NCBI RefSeq assembly: GCF_009746585.1
Contig: NZ_WRPO01000004.1
Coordinates: forward strand, 225,898 to 289,897
Origin: Novosphingobium aquimarinum
Lineage (GTDB): Bacteria; Pseudomonadota; Alphaproteobacteria; Sphingomonadales; Sphingomonadaceae
Reading direction: 5' to 3'
DNA: 64,000 nucleotides
Position numbers and translations under genes: made by a program. Each line of letters begins with the position of its first letter. The stretch's first letter is position 1. A model generated the notes under the pieces. The model was given only the letters and a program-made list of their open reading frames with translations, had not been told where the DNA came from and ran no database searches. This document shows positions 17,100 through 27,274 of the stretch, in pieces.

Positions 17100-19490
17100 A
17101 TGCGGGCATCTGGGGCCGGCTCCGCTGGCAGGTTCGTGCGATACGCAGTGATCGCGGGTGCACTGTTCGCGGCGACCCCGTGCTGGGCCGAAACCGCGAC
17201 TGCAGACAGCATCTGTTCTCTCGAACCGCCGTCCGGGACTTTGCCCGACGAGGCGACGCTGAAAGATCGGACGGCGCGGATCGAACGCGCGATGACGCGC
17301 GGCGGCCTGCCGTTCACCCTGCAATCGGCCGTGGCGATCGAAACTCCCGACGACGATGCCCCGGCGGGGCGCGGGAGCACAAAGCCGTCGGACCGTTCGC
17401 TCGCCGCCTACTGCGCCGCAGCCGGCGAAGCCGCGCGCACGTTGAGCGAAGGCAACCAGTTCCAGGCGCACGCCTACCTCGTGTCCGCCTTCCGCCGTGC
17501 CGAGCGGGCCGACTTATCGCGGCTCGGCGCACGCTCCGCCTACCGCCTCGGCCTGGTCCACGTCAGCGATCCCGCATCCCTGAGCGGGGCGGCGGCGGTG
17601 CAGTTCGCCGATGGCATGGGGGCCGGCAACGGGGCCGAGCAGGCTTGTGCGATGCTGCGCGGCCTCGACGTCTCGCAGATGTTCGGCAAGGCCTTCTCGG
17701 CAGTCGCGCTCGAATGCGCCAACGGCCGGGCGCTGGCTGCGGGAGACGCCGACCTCGCCGCGCTGTCTTCGCTGCGGCTGGCACGGCTCGCGACGACCAG
17801 TCCCGATCTGCTCGTCGCCGCGCCCGATGCCAGGGCTTATGGCGGAAGAGTCGCGCTCGACGCCTTCGCCCCGGCGCGCGCAATCGCCGATCCCATCCGC
17901 AGCGCGACCGTGACGGGTCGTCTCGTCGAGACCGCACTCGATGCCGGCATCACCGACTACGCCGCGCTTGACAAGGCGATCGGCGACATGGACGTTGCCG
18001 GCGCGGGCGATCCCGGCGTGGCCGCCTTCGCCACCGCACTGCGCGGTCGGCTCGCCCTCGCGACCGGCGCGGATGCGACCGGCTATTTCCAGCGCGCCAT
18101 CGAACTCGAAAGCCAGCGCGCCCTGCCCAGCCGCCTGCCCGACTGGCTGCTGCTGCTGGCCGCGACCGACCGCGCGCATCGCTACGAGCACGTCGCATCG
18201 GCCTACCGCGCGCTCGAGGCGGTGCGGCCGTTCCTACCTGCCATCGACCCGCTGAGCCAGGAATCGACGTTCGCCCTGCGGATGCAGGCGGTCTACGAAG
18301 CGGCGGTCGATGCCGAGCTCGCTCGCGCCACGGGCGACGACCCGGCGCGTATCGCCAAAGCGCAGGACATCCTCGAAAGTTACCGACAAGCCGAGATCCA
18401 GGATCTGTTCGGCGCGGATTGCGCGCCGCCCGCGACACCGTTCACCGCCGCCGACCTACGCGGCCAGGAGATCGTGCTCTATCCGGTCCTGCTCGAGGAC
18501 CGGGTCGAACTGCTTTACGCCTCGGCAGCGCGCGGGGACGGCTCGCCGCGTTTTCATCGCCTGCCGCCGCGCAGCGTCGGCCGGGGCGAAGTCGAACAGG
18601 CAGTCGCCGCGCTGCTCTCGCTGGGCGAGCGCGATCACGGCGAGAGTTGGGCCGCGGCTTCGGCAGCTCTGTATGCGCTGCTGATCGCCCCCATCGAGCC
18701 GCAGCTGGGCGAAGGCACGACGCTCATCATCGTGCCCGACAGCGGCTTGCGCGCGGTTCCCTTTGCGGCGTTGCGCGACGCGGACGGACGGTACCTCGTG
18801 CAGCGCGCGCGTCTCACCGTCGCCCCTGCCCTCGCCTACCTGCAGCCCGGAGACGCGACGATCACGCGCAGCCCCGATGTCGTGGCCGCGGCGCTGAGCC
18901 AGGAAGTCGTGGTTTCGGGCGGCGCCTTCTCCAAGCTGCAGTTCACCGTTCCCGAGGCCCGCGCGGTCGCCGATGTCGAACAAGGCGCGTCGGGCTCGGG
19001 CCGCGTGATCGTCAACTTTTCCAAGGCCGAGCTCGAACGCGTGCTGGTGCGCGAGCCGGTCGACATCCTCCATCTTGCCACTCACGCCGCCTTCAACGGC
19101 GGTTCAGACCGCTCGTTCATCGTCGCGTCCGATCAGCTCGTGCGGCTGTCCGAATTGCGCGACCTGATCGTCGCGCGCCGCACCCGGGGCAGCGGTCTCG
19201 ACTTGCTCGTACTGAGTGCGTGCGAGACTGCGGTTGGCGACGACGAGGCGGCGATGGGCCTTGCCGGCGCTGCGGTTCAGGCCGGCGCGGTCAGCGCGCT
19301 CGCTTCGCTGTGGCAAGTGGACGACATCGGCACGGCCCAGCTCATGACCACCTTCTACCAGGGGCTGCGCGCGGGAAAATCGAAGGCTGCCGCCCTGCGC
19401 GAGGCGCAGATCGCCATGATCACTGGCGATCCGGCGCAAGCCGATCCGTGGATCTGGTCCGCCTTCACCATGCTGGGAGGGTGGAGATGA
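17100..19490 (+). CDS. Exported CHAT-domain (caspase-like) protein of a TPS operon
   Basis: A 796-residue protein. A signal peptide ends near W-A (28-30), so the protein should be exported, unlike cytosolic CHAT effectors. The middle 350 residues are alpha-helical and Ala-rich, like TPR-type repeats. The C-terminal CHAT domain has both catalytic elements: His662 in H-L-A-T-H-A and Cys708 in L-S-A-C-E-T-A, followed by the conserved G-A-x-x-V-x-A-S-L-W-Q-V-D-D segment. The start ATG at 17100 follows a GGGGGG run. The stop overlaps the TpsA start (ATGA), so the two are translated together. A protease acting on, or guarding, the secreted TpsA partner is my inference from context. Confidence 0.9.
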   Translation: MRASGAGSAGRFVRYAVIAGALFAATPCWAETATADSICSLEPPSGTLPDEATLKDRTARIERAMTRGGLPFTLQSAVAIETPDDDAPAGRGSTKPSDRSLAAYCAAAGEAARTLSEGNQFQAHAYLVSAFRRAERADLSRLGARSAYRLGLVHVSDPASLSGAAAVQFADGMGAGNGAEQACAMLRGLDVSQMFGKAFSAVALECANGRALAAGDADLAALSSLRLARLATTSPDLLVAAPDARAYGGRVALDAFAPARAIADPIRSATVTGRLVETALDAGITDYAALDKAIGDMDVAGAGDPGVAAFATALRGRLALATGADATGYFQRAIELESQRALPSRLPDWLLLLAATDRAHRYEHVASAYRALEAVRPFLPAIDPLSQESTFALRMQAVYEAAVDAELARATGDDPARIAKAQDILESYRQAEIQDLFGADCAPPATPFTAADLRGQEIVLYPVLLEDRVELLYASAARGDGSPRFHRLPPRSVGRGEVEQAVAALLSLGERDHGESWAAASAALYALLIAPIEPQLGEGTTLIIVPDSGLRAVPFAALRDADGRYLVQRARLTVAPALAYLQPGDATITRSPDVVAAALSQEVVVSGGAFSKLQFTVPEARAVADVEQGASGSGRVIVNFSKAELERVLVREPVDILHLATHAAFNGGSDRSFIVASDQLVRLSELRDLIVARRTRGSGLDLLVLSACETAVGDDEAAMGLAGAAVQAGAVSALASLWQVDDIGTAQLMTTFYQGLRAGKSKAAALREAQIAMITGDPAQADPWIWSAFTMLGGWR

Positions 19491-22400
19491 TCGCCATGGG
19501 GACCGCTCGCCGCCTGCTTCCCGTCGCCCTGCTCGCTGGAACCGCTATGGCTTCCGGCACTGCCCATGCGCAGGCCGTCCAGACGACCATCGTCGCCGAC
19601 ACGGGCACGCGCGGAACCGGGACCACGGTGGCGGGCAGTGGCGGGCAAGTGCTGATCGGCGGCGGCACTGTCGCCGATTCCAACCTGTTCCACAGCTTCG
19701 CCGAATTCGACCTCGGCAGCGGCGACACCGCAACCTGGACCGCGCCGATCTCGGGCAGCATTGCCAACATCATCAACCGCGTCACCGGCGGCTCGCCCTC
19801 GAACATCGACGGCACGATCGACACGACCGCGATGCCCGGTGCGGACTTCTGGTTCATCAATCCCGACGGCGTGGTGTTCGGCGCGGGCGCCAGCCTCAAC
19901 GTGCCGGGCGCTTCCTATTTTTCGACCGCCAGCGAGATCCGCTTCGCGGATGGTAACACCTTCTCCGCGCGCACCCCGGAGGGCTCGACGCTGTCGATGG
20001 CCAATCCGGTGGGCTTCGGCTTTATCGGCGGCGAAGCAGATGCCGCGATCGCAGGTGTCGGCGAGCCCCTGTTCGACGGTTCGGTCTTGCCAAGCGAGGG
20101 CGGCTGGAACCCCACGGCGCTGATCGCGCCCAACATCGCGGTCAGCGACAGCGCGCTGTTCGTCGAGCGGCTGGATCTCGTCGCGACGGGCGCAATCGGC
20201 GAATACCTCATCGTCGGCGAGCAGGTCGAGAACGTGATCGGCACGCTCACCATCGAACGCTCGGAAATCCTGCTGCGCCCGCAGAGCGCCGAGGCGATCG
20301 GCGATCCGGTCCCCTCGCGGTTCTTTGCGGGCGATGTGCGCCTCGATGGTGTCGAGGTGCGCAGCCTCACTAGCACCGCGGTGGCGGGATCGGGCGTCTT
20401 CATCGGCGGCAATTCCGATGTCTCGCTGAGCGACAGCCGGGTGTTGACGCGAACCGAAGGCACCGGCCGCGGCGGGGACATCACCCTGTTTTCCGGCAAC
20501 ACCATCTCGCTCGCCGGCAGCACGATCAATGCGAGCACCAGCCTCACCGAAAATGGTGGTGCCAGCGGATCGATCGTGCTGAACAGCCTCGGCCCGATCA
20601 CGGTGACGGCGAGCAACCTGGCCGCCTTCTCGGAAGGTTCGGGCGCGGGTGGCGGGCTTTCGGTCCGCTCCTTGGGAGAGATCGCCATCGATGGCAGCAC
20701 CTTCTTCACCGGCTCGCTCTTGCCAGCGGCGAACGGCGGCGACGCGGGCGATCTGCTCATCTTCGCGGATGGCGCGCTGACCGTCAGCGATTCCGGCATT
20801 TCGGCGGATACCTTCGGGGGCGGTGACGGCGGCGAAGTCCGCTTGCTCTCGCTGGTCGAATCGCGCTTTACCGATACCTTCATCTCCGCAGGAACGTCGA
20901 GCGCCAGCGTGCCCGCGACTGGCGGCAACGTGTTCATCGGCACGCCGCTCACGCCGATCACGATCCAGGGGTCGCTGCTCGGCTCAATCAATTCCGGCCC
21001 CGGCGTGGGCGGCAGCTTCAACATCCTGGGATCGGATGTCGTCATCCGGAACAGCGGCGTCACGGTACAGGCGGTCGAAGGCGCGACGGGGGCCGGCGGT
21101 TCGCTGAGTGTCCAGGCCTCGCAGTCGCTCGCGATCGCCAATTCCTCTCTGGTCGCGGATACGGCAGGGCCAGGCGATGGCGGCGATATCACGATCGTCT
21201 CTTCGGGCAGCGTCGATGTGGTCGAATCCGAATTCATCGTGCGCACGCTTAGCAGTGGGACCGGCGGCGACCTGTTGATCAATGCGGGCGACGCCATGAC
21301 GATCGCCACGTCGAGGATATCGGCCAATACGCAGGCCACCGATGCGGATAGCGGGGAGGCGGGTTCGGCCGGGATCATCGCCGGCGGGCCGATCACGATT
21401 ACCGCCACGCAGATCGAATCCGATACTTTCGGCGGCGGGGACGGCGGCTTGATCAGAATCGACTCAGGTGCGGCGCTGACCATCGCGGACAGCCTCGTCA
21501 CCGCCGATACCAATGGCGGGACCGGCACCGGCGGGCTGATCGATCTCAGTGGCGCGAGCGGGGTCTCGATCGCGAACAGCAGTATCTTCACCGACACGCG
21601 TGGCCCGGGGATCGGCGGCAATATCGCAGTGGAATCGGAGGGCGGCATTGCCCTTACCGACAGCTTCGTCACGGCCGAAAGCCTGGACGAGACCGGGCTC
21701 GAAGCGGGCCAAGCCGGGCTGATTTCGCTGTTCGCGGGCGACGGCCTGACCGTGAACAACAGCACCGTTTCCACCGACACCTTCGGTAGCGGCCCCGGCG
21801 GCGGCGTCTTCCTGCGAGCGGGCAGCGAGATCGTGGTGGACGGCGAGAGCGAAGTCTTCGCCAATACACGCAGCTCGGGCGACGGCGGGATCGTCAGTCT
21901 GACCGCGGACGAAGTGCGGATCGAGCAAGCGGTCGTTTCCGCGAGCACGGCGGGAGCGGGCGATTCGGCCGGCGTCATCCTCGATGCCCGCGTGATCGAC
22001 ATCGGCGCGGGCGGCGTCGTCTCGAGCGAATCGCAAGGGGCCGGCGCGGCGGGCCTCATCGGCCTGCTCGGCGATCTGGATACCGACGGCCCATCGGAAT
22101 CGATCACCATCCACGACGGCGGTCTCGTCCTCGTCCGCGCAACGGGCACGGGACCGGCGGGCAACACCGTCATCCGGACCGATGACCTCACGCTGCTGCG
22201 CGGGGGCACGATCTCCGCGGAATCGGCCAACGCGCTGCCGGCGGGCTTCATCACGATCGATGCCGGCGACGTCCTGATCGACGGCATCGGCGCCGACGGT
22301 TCACCGTCGCAGATCTTCAGCGCGAATACCTTGCCCCAGGCGGCGCCCGGCGGCACCAACCTCGGCGGCGACATCGAGATCACAGCCGACAACCTGACGA

Positions 22401-22942
22401 TCAGCAATGGCGCGCGGCTCAACAGCAGTTCCGCCTCGGCCAACGCAGGCTTCATCACGGTCGATCTCAGCCGCAACCAAGGCGGCATCCTGTTCCTCGG
22501 CGGTGAGGAACGGCCCGGCTCGATCCTCACCGATTCCGGGCAGATCGGCAGCGGCGGCGTCATCACCATCACCGGCGCTTATGCCGTGATCGCCGACAAT
22601 TCAGAGATCAGCGCCAGCGGCGATGTCAGCAATGCCTTCGTGCTGATCGATCCCGAAACCATCCGCGTCAACGCCAGCGATGCGACCAATATCGTCAACG
22701 TCTCCGGCTTCACCGCAGTGTCGCCCGCCGAGGACGTGGCCAGCGGGACGCAGATCGTCGAAGTGCCGTTCCTCGACGCGTCGGAAGTCTTGGCCAACCG
22801 CTGCCAAGCGGCGCGCGCACGGGGACGTTCGAACAGCCTGCAGATCGATCGGATCGGCCCCTATTCGGTCGCGCCGGCAAGCGAGGACGACTCGATGCCG
22901 ACAGACATCGCGGCGGCTAAACAGGCGGGAGCCTGCTTGTGA
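19487..22942 (+). CDS. TpsA-type two-partner-secretion exoprotein (filamentous haemagglutinin-like)
   Basis: An 1151-residue protein. A signal peptide (cleavage near residues 28-30) leads into the TPS secretion domain, with N-P-D-G at 125-128 corresponding to the conserved N-P-N-G motif. From about residue 230 to 1080 it is a repetitive beta-helix of roughly 40-residue units, with recurrent G-G-D-G-G-type turns followed by short I-x-I strands and D-S-x-I-x-A-D-T segments. The C-terminal 60 residues break the pattern and contain two cysteines (N-R-C-Q and G-A-C-L at the very end). There is no obvious toxin domain. It overlaps both neighbours by 4 bp. The likely role is a surface fibre or adhesin. 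Confidence 0.92.
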   Translation: MIAMGTARRLLPVALLAGTAMASGTAHAQAVQTTIVADTGTRGTGTTVAGSGGQVLIGGGTVADSNLFHSFAEFDLGSGDTATWTAPISGSIANIINRVTGGSPSNIDGTIDTTAMPGADFWFINPDGVVFGAGASLNVPGASYFSTASEIRFADGNTFSARTPEGSTLSMANPVGFGFIGGEADAAIAGVGEPLFDGSVLPSEGGWNPTALIAPNIAVSDSALFVERLDLVATGAIGEYLIVGEQVENVIGTLTIERSEILLRPQSAEAIGDPVPSRFFAGDVRLDGVEVRSLTSTAVAGSGVFIGGNSDVSLSDSRVLTRTEGTGRGGDITLFSGNTISLAGSTINASTSLTENGGASGSIVLNSLGPITVTASNLAAFSEGSGAGGGLSVRSLGEIAIDGSTFFTGSLLPAANGGDAGDLLIFADGALTVSDSGISADTFGGGDGGEVRLLSLVESRFTDTFISAGTSSASVPATGGNVFIGTPLTPITIQGSLLGSINSGPGVGGSFNILGSDVVIRNSGVTVQAVEGATGAGGSLSVQASQSLAIANSSLVADTAGPGDGGDITIVSSGSVDVVESEFIVRTLSSGTGGDLLINAGDAMTIATSRISANTQATDADSGEAGSAGIIAGGPITITATQIESDTFGGGDGGLIRIDSGAALTIADSLVTADTNGGTGTGGLIDLSGASGVSIANSSIFTDTRGPGIGGNIAVESEGGIALTDSFVTAESLDETGLEAGQAGLISLFAGDGLTVNNSTVSTDTFGSGPGGGVFLRAGSEIVVDGESEVFANTRSSGDGGIVSLTADEVRIEQAVVSASTAGAGDSAGVILDARVIDIGAGGVVSSESQGAGAAGLIGLLGDLDTDGPSESITIHDGGLVLVRATGTGPAGNTVIRTDDLTLLRGGTISAESANALPAGFITIDAGDVLIDGIGADGSPSQIFSANTLPQAAPGGTNLGGDIEITADNLTISNGARLNSSSASANAGFITVDLSRNQGGILFLGGEERPGSILTDSGQIGSGGVITITGAYAVIADNSEISASGDVSNAFVLIDPETIRVNASDATNIVNVSGFTAVSPAEDVASGTQIVEVPFLDASEVLANRCQAARARGRSNSLQIDRIGPYSVAPASEDDSMPTDIAAAKQAGACL

Positions 22943-24828
22943 GCGGTCTTGCGGCGAATGGGGCGCAGGCAGCACGGACCGCGCTGCTGTCGCTGGCGAT
23001 CGCCGCGGCTGGATCGACAAGCCCTGTCGTGGCCCAGGAGATGCCCCCGCGCGAACGCACCGGTCCTTTGGCACAGCCGTTGCCGCCGCCGGACTACGCA
23101 GTGCCGCCGAGCGATGCGCCACTGCTCCCCGAACCGCAGCCCTATCGCGTCGAGCCGCGCCCCGCCGGTATCCGCTTCGCGCAAGTGGTCGTCACGACCG
23201 AGGGCGAAGGGCGCGCTCTGCCCCAGCCAGGCTGGGAACCGGCACCCGATCCCGTCACCGGCCTGACATTGTCGCGGCCTGGCATGGACGGTTTCGACGC
23301 GGCGTGGGTCGAACAGCAATTTCGCGCCAATGGCCTGATCGGCCAGCCCATCGGCTATGACCGGGTGCTGGCGCTGCTGCAGCTCATCAATCGCGCCATG
23401 CTTGCCAACGGTTACGCCAATTCCGGCGTCCTTGTTGCGCCGCGCGATCCGGGATCGGACACGCTGGCGCTGCGCCTCGTCAACGGGCGCATCGGCGCGG
23501 CGGACGGCAGCGATGGCATAGCCGTGCGCTTCGCCGATGACCGCGCCTGCGGGCTCACTTCGCGCTACGTCGCGCAGCGGATGCCCTCGGCGCAGGCGCG
23601 CCCTTTCAGCGCCTACGCGCTCGAGCGCGACTTCCGCCTCCTCGCGGCGGATCCCGCGATCCGTACGGTCGATGCCAGCCTGCGCCCCGGCTCGCGCCCC
23701 GGCGAAGCGACGCTCGACCTTCTCGTCGCGCCCGACTGCGCGCTCGACGTCTACGCGCTCGTCGCCAACGATCGCTCCCCGGCGGTCGGGGGCTTGCGCG
23801 GCGCGATCGGCGGCTCGAAACGCAGCGCAATGATCGCGGGCGACATTCTGGCCGGCGAAGCCAGCTATTCGGACGGCCTGACCGACGGCTTCGTTTCCTA
23901 CTCGGGCCCGGTCTTCGGACCCGCGACTCGTCTGCTACTGCGCGGGGCGATCAACGATGCCGCCGTCGTCGAACCGCGCTTCGCGGCGCTCGACATCACG
24001 TCCGAGGAATGGTCGGTCGAAGGCGGGATCTCGCACACGATCATCGACACTCCGCTGATTCCTTCGGGCGCAGGCTGGGATTCGGCGCGCAGCCTCTCGG
24101 CCGGAGCTCTGGTCGTCCATCGCCGGACCGAAACCGAACTGCTGGGGCTGCCATTCTCGTTCAGCCCGGGCGCGGTCGACGGCCGTGCCGAATACACCGC
24201 ATTGCGCCTGACCCAGGACTTCGTCGAGCGCGGCACGCGCCACGTCTTTGCGGTCTCGCTGACCGAAACCATCGGCCTCGAAGGGACGCGCCCGACGGCG
24301 CCGGGATCGCTCAAAGTGAACGAAAACTTCACCGCGATCCTCGCGCAGGCGACGTATGCGCGGCGGATCGGCGAAGGGCTCGACGTGAACTTGCGCATCG
24401 CCGGGCAATATTCGGGCGGGACGCTCTATTCGGGCGAACGGTTTTCGCTCGGCGGACACAATTCTGTGCGGGGCTATCGCGAGAATCTGATCCTTGCCGA
24501 CCGCGCGCTGTTCGGCAGCGCCGAGCTCGGCTACAATCTCAGCCTCACCGGTGCCGCCCGCGACGCGGATAGCTTCGACTGGGGGGCCTTCCGGCTCTCT
24601 GCCTTCGTCGACGGCGCCTTGGCCGACAACGACCGCGCGCCCGAGCCGCTCCCCGAAGAGATCGCCGCCGTCGGCGCCTCATTGGCCTGGCAACCCTCGG
24701 ACGCGATCCTGGCCCGCGTGACTTACGCCGAGGCGCTGAAGGACGCGGGCCGGATCGGCAAGCAGACCCTTCAGGACAAGGGCTTCCAGTTCTTCGTGAC
24801 CGTGCGGCCGCTCAAACTGTTCCAATGA
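22939..24828 (+). CDS. TpsB outer-membrane transporter (ShlB/FhaC/HecB family)
   Basis: A 629-residue protein starting with GTG, overlapping the TpsA stop (GTGA). A signal peptide and a Pro-rich linker come first. A POTRA domain follows at about 75-190, containing the R-A-M-L-A-N-G-Y-A-N-S-G segment. The rest is an Omp85-type barrel with the signature V-R-G-Y-R at 510-514 in the L6 loop, ending in an aromatic residue pattern typical of the last barrel strand. TpsB threads its partner TpsA across the outer membrane. It is the last gene of the operon and ends 18 bp from the convergent oxidoreductase gene. Confidence 0.94.
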   Translation: MSGLAANGAQAARTALLSLAIAAAGSTSPVVAQEMPPRERTGPLAQPLPPPDYAVPPSDAPLLPEPQPYRVEPRPAGIRFAQVVVTTEGEGRALPQPGWEPAPDPVTGLTLSRPGMDGFDAAWVEQQFRANGLIGQPIGYDRVLALLQLINRAMLANGYANSGVLVAPRDPGSDTLALRLVNGRIGAADGSDGIAVRFADDRACGLTSRYVAQRMPSAQARPFSAYALERDFRLLAADPAIRTVDASLRPGSRPGEATLDLLVAPDCALDVYALVANDRSPAVGGLRGAIGGSKRSAMIAGDILAGEASYSDGLTDGFVSYSGPVFGPATRLLLRGAINDAAVVEPRFAALDITSEEWSVEGGISHTIIDTPLIPSGAGWDSARSLSAGALVVHRRTETELLGLPFSFSPGAVDGRAEYTALRLTQDFVERGTRHVFAVSLTETIGLEGTRPTAPGSLKVNENFTAILAQATYARRIGEGLDVNLRIAGQYSGGTLYSGERFSLGGHNSVRGYRENLILADRALFGSAELGYNLSLTGAARDADSFDWGAFRLSAFVDGALADNDRAPEPLPEEIAAVGASLAWQPSDAILARVTYAEALKDAGRIGKQTLQDKGFQFFVTVRPLKLFQ

Positions 24829-24846
24829 GGCTTTGGAGGCTGCCGT

Positions 24847-27135
24847 TTACGCGATCAGGCGAACCGGCACGCCCTTGCTCGCCGGCGTCTTCGACAGCTT
24901 GTCGTGATACTCGAGCGGCACCAGCGGATTGAGTTCCGGGAAGTAGCCGACCACCGTTGCCGCCGGCAGATCGTACGGTTTGACCGCGAGACCTTCCACC
25001 CGGCGCACGATGCCGTCGTCGATCTCGGTTTCCAAGCTCACGATCTGGTCCTCGCGCAAGCCGCGGCGATGGATTTCGCCCGGGCTCAGCAGCACGATCA
25101 TCCGGCTGCCCTCCAACCCGCGCAGCCGGTCCGAATGGCCGTAGATCGTGGTGTTGAACTGATCGTTCGAGCGGAGCGTGACCAGATGCAAGCCGCCGGC
25201 ATTGTCGGTCACGCCGCAGGCATTGAGCACGTCGGGATCGGTGAATTCGGCCTTGCCGCTTTCGGTCTTCCAGATCCGCTCGCGCGCGGCATTGCCGCGG
25301 TAGAACCCGCCGGGTTCGTGCATCCGCGTGTTCATGTCGTGGAACTCATCGGGATACGTCCGGGCGATGAGGTCGCGAATTTTCCCGTAATCCCCCCGCC
25401 ATGCATCCCAGGTCCAGCGCGGATTGGCCGGGAGTGTCGCCTTGGCGAGCTCGCAGATGATCGCGGTTTCGCTCAGCAAATGCTCGCTGGCCGGCGTGCG
25501 GCGTCCCTTGGAGCCGTAGATGTGGCTGAAGCTGTCCTCGATCGAGACCCACTGATTGCCCGTGACCTGCATGTCCTCCTCGGCGCGGACCAGGCATGGG
25601 AGGATCCACGAGGTCTTGCCGGGCATCATGTGCGAATGGTTGAGCTTGGTGGCGATGTGGACGGTCATTTCCATCTCGCGCCAGGCCTTGTGGACTCGCT
25701 CGTGATCCGGCACCGCCATCGCCAGATTGCCGCCAAGCCCGATGTAGCCCTTGTTGCTGCCATCGAGGAGAGCTTCGAGAAACTCGACCGTGGTGTGCCC
25801 GTCCTCCTGCGGTGTCTCCAGCCCGAGCACTTCGCGGTACTTATCGACCGGTGCCAGCTTCACCTTCTCGGTGATGCCGACGGTGCGCTGACCCTGCACG
25901 TTCGAATGGCCGCGGATCGGCGAGCAACCTGCGCCCTGGCGGCCGATGTTGCCGCCGATCAGCAGCAGGTTGACGAGCAGGCCGATCGCCTGACTGCCGT
26001 GGACGTGCTGGGTAAGCCCCATGCCATAGATGCCGATGACGTTCTTGGCGGTGGCGTAGATCTTGCCCGCCTCTTCCATTTCGGCGCGCGTCAGCCCGCT
26101 CTGCGTCTCGAGCTCGTCCCAGCCGGTCGCATCGAGCTTGGCGCGAAAGGCATCGAAACCATCGGTGTGCTGCGCGATGAAGTCTTCGTCGAGGATCCGC
26201 GCACGGCCCGCCGCCTTCGCGGCCGCGTCGCGTTCGAACACGTTCTTGCACACACCCATCAGCGCCGCGATGTCCCCGCCCGGCCGGACCTGCAGGTACA
26301 AGTGGCTCATCTGGGTCGGCTTGCCGACCGTCATCTGCAACGGGTTCTGCGGATTGACGAATTCGAGCAGGCCTTTTTCCTTGAGCGGATTGAACACGAC
26401 GATCTTGCAGCCGCGCTTCACTGCCGCCTGCAGCGGGTGGAGAATACGCGGGCTGTTCGTCCCCGGGTTCTGGCCGAGGTAGAAGATCGCGTCGCAATGT
26501 TCGAAATCGTCGAGCTGGCACGTGCCCACGGAGGAGCCGGTGACCTTCTTGAGGCCGACCGAGGTCGTTTCGTGGCACATGTTCGAGCTGTCGGGCAGGT
26601 TGTTGTGGCCGTACATCCGCGCGAAGGCGGCGTAGAGGTAGCTCGCTTCCAAGCCGGCCTTGCCGCTCGCGTAGAACGTCACCGACTTGGGATCGAGCGC
26701 GCGCAGTTTCGCGGCGATCGCGTCGAACGCCTCGCTCCAGCTCGTGCGCACATAACGATCGGCCGCGGAATCGTAGCGCAGCGGTTCGGTCACGCGGCCG
26801 AGCAGTTCGAGATCGTGGGCATCCAGCCGGGCAAGCTCGCTCACCGTCCGATCCGCGATCGTCTCGGGCGTGCAGCGCGCCGTGGTCAGGTCCCACAGCG
26901 TCGCCTTGGCGCCGTTCTCGCAGAACTCGAAGGGATGGGGCTGGGCCGGCTTCACCCAGGCGCACGAGGTACACATCGTACCGTCGGGCTTGTTCTGCAG
27001 CCTGAGCGTATCAAGCGCACCAGGTCCGGCGCGCTGCGACAATTCGGTGCGCGTGATGCCCTGCAGCGAGCCCCAGCCGCCGGCGGCGTGCGCATAGCGA
27101 ATGACGCCGTTCGAGGGTGATTTGCGCTTCGTCAC
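24847..27135 (-). CDS. FdhF/YdeP-family molybdopterin oxidoreductase
   Basis: A 762-residue protein. It has the features of the YdeP/FdhF-like subgroup: an N-terminal C-T-S-C-A-W segment, a W-S-E-A-F-D-A-I-A motif that starts the molybdopterin domain, C-H-E-T-T-S, G-Q-N-P-G-T-N-S-P-R, and the C-terminal molydopterin dinucleotide-binding domain beginning L-V-T-L-R-S-N-D-Q-F-N-T-T. Substrate is unknown; members have been tied to acid and formate metabolism. The GTG at 27135 is chosen because AGGAG precedes it; upstream codons are not family-like. An FdhD or accessory gene is not adjacent. Confidence 0.9.
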   Translation of the reverse strand: MTKRKSPSNGVIRYAHAAGGWGSLQGITRTELSQRAGPGALDTLRLQNKPDGTMCTSCAWVKPAQPHPFEFCENGAKATLWDLTTARCTPETIADRTVSELARLDAHDLELLGRVTEPLRYDSAADRYVRTSWSEAFDAIAAKLRALDPKSVTFYASGKAGLEASYLYAAFARMYGHNNLPDSSNMCHETTSVGLKKVTGSSVGTCQLDDFEHCDAIFYLGQNPGTNSPRILHPLQAAVKRGCKIVVFNPLKEKGLLEFVNPQNPLQMTVGKPTQMSHLYLQVRPGGDIAALMGVCKNVFERDAAAKAAGRARILDEDFIAQHTDGFDAFRAKLDATGWDELETQSGLTRAEMEEAGKIYATAKNVIGIYGMGLTQHVHGSQAIGLLVNLLLIGGNIGRQGAGCSPIRGHSNVQGQRTVGITEKVKLAPVDKYREVLGLETPQEDGHTTVEFLEALLDGSNKGYIGLGGNLAMAVPDHERVHKAWREMEMTVHIATKLNHSHMMPGKTSWILPCLVRAEEDMQVTGNQWVSIEDSFSHIYGSKGRRTPASEHLLSETAIICELAKATLPANPRWTWDAWRGDYGKIRDLIARTYPDEFHDMNTRMHEPGGFYRGNAARERIWKTESGKAEFTDPDVLNACGVTDNAGGLHLVTLRSNDQFNTTIYGHSDRLRGLEGSRMIVLLSPGEIHRRGLREDQIVSLETEIDDGIVRRVEGLAVKPYDLPAATVVGYFPELNPLVPLEYHDKLSKTPASKGVPVRLIA

Positions 27136-27274
27136 GACATCTGTACTCCTTGGGAACTCTAGGGCGTTTACGCTTGCCGAGTCCGACTGGTTCCAAGCGC
27201 TACACGAATTCGTTCGCCCCAAGAACGAAACATGGCTGCCCCTTGAGGCAGCGGCCTTTCGGAAGCGCCCGCCT

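Noticed and set aside
18419..19486. Upstream extension of the TpsA frame through the CHAT gene
   Set aside because: Arg/Ala-rich out-of-frame translation of the CHAT gene; the TpsA signal peptide begins at 19487.
24904..27120. 738-codon frame opposite the molybdopterin oxidoreductase
   Set aside because: Antisense shadow of a clear family gene; repetitive Arg/Ala/His composition.
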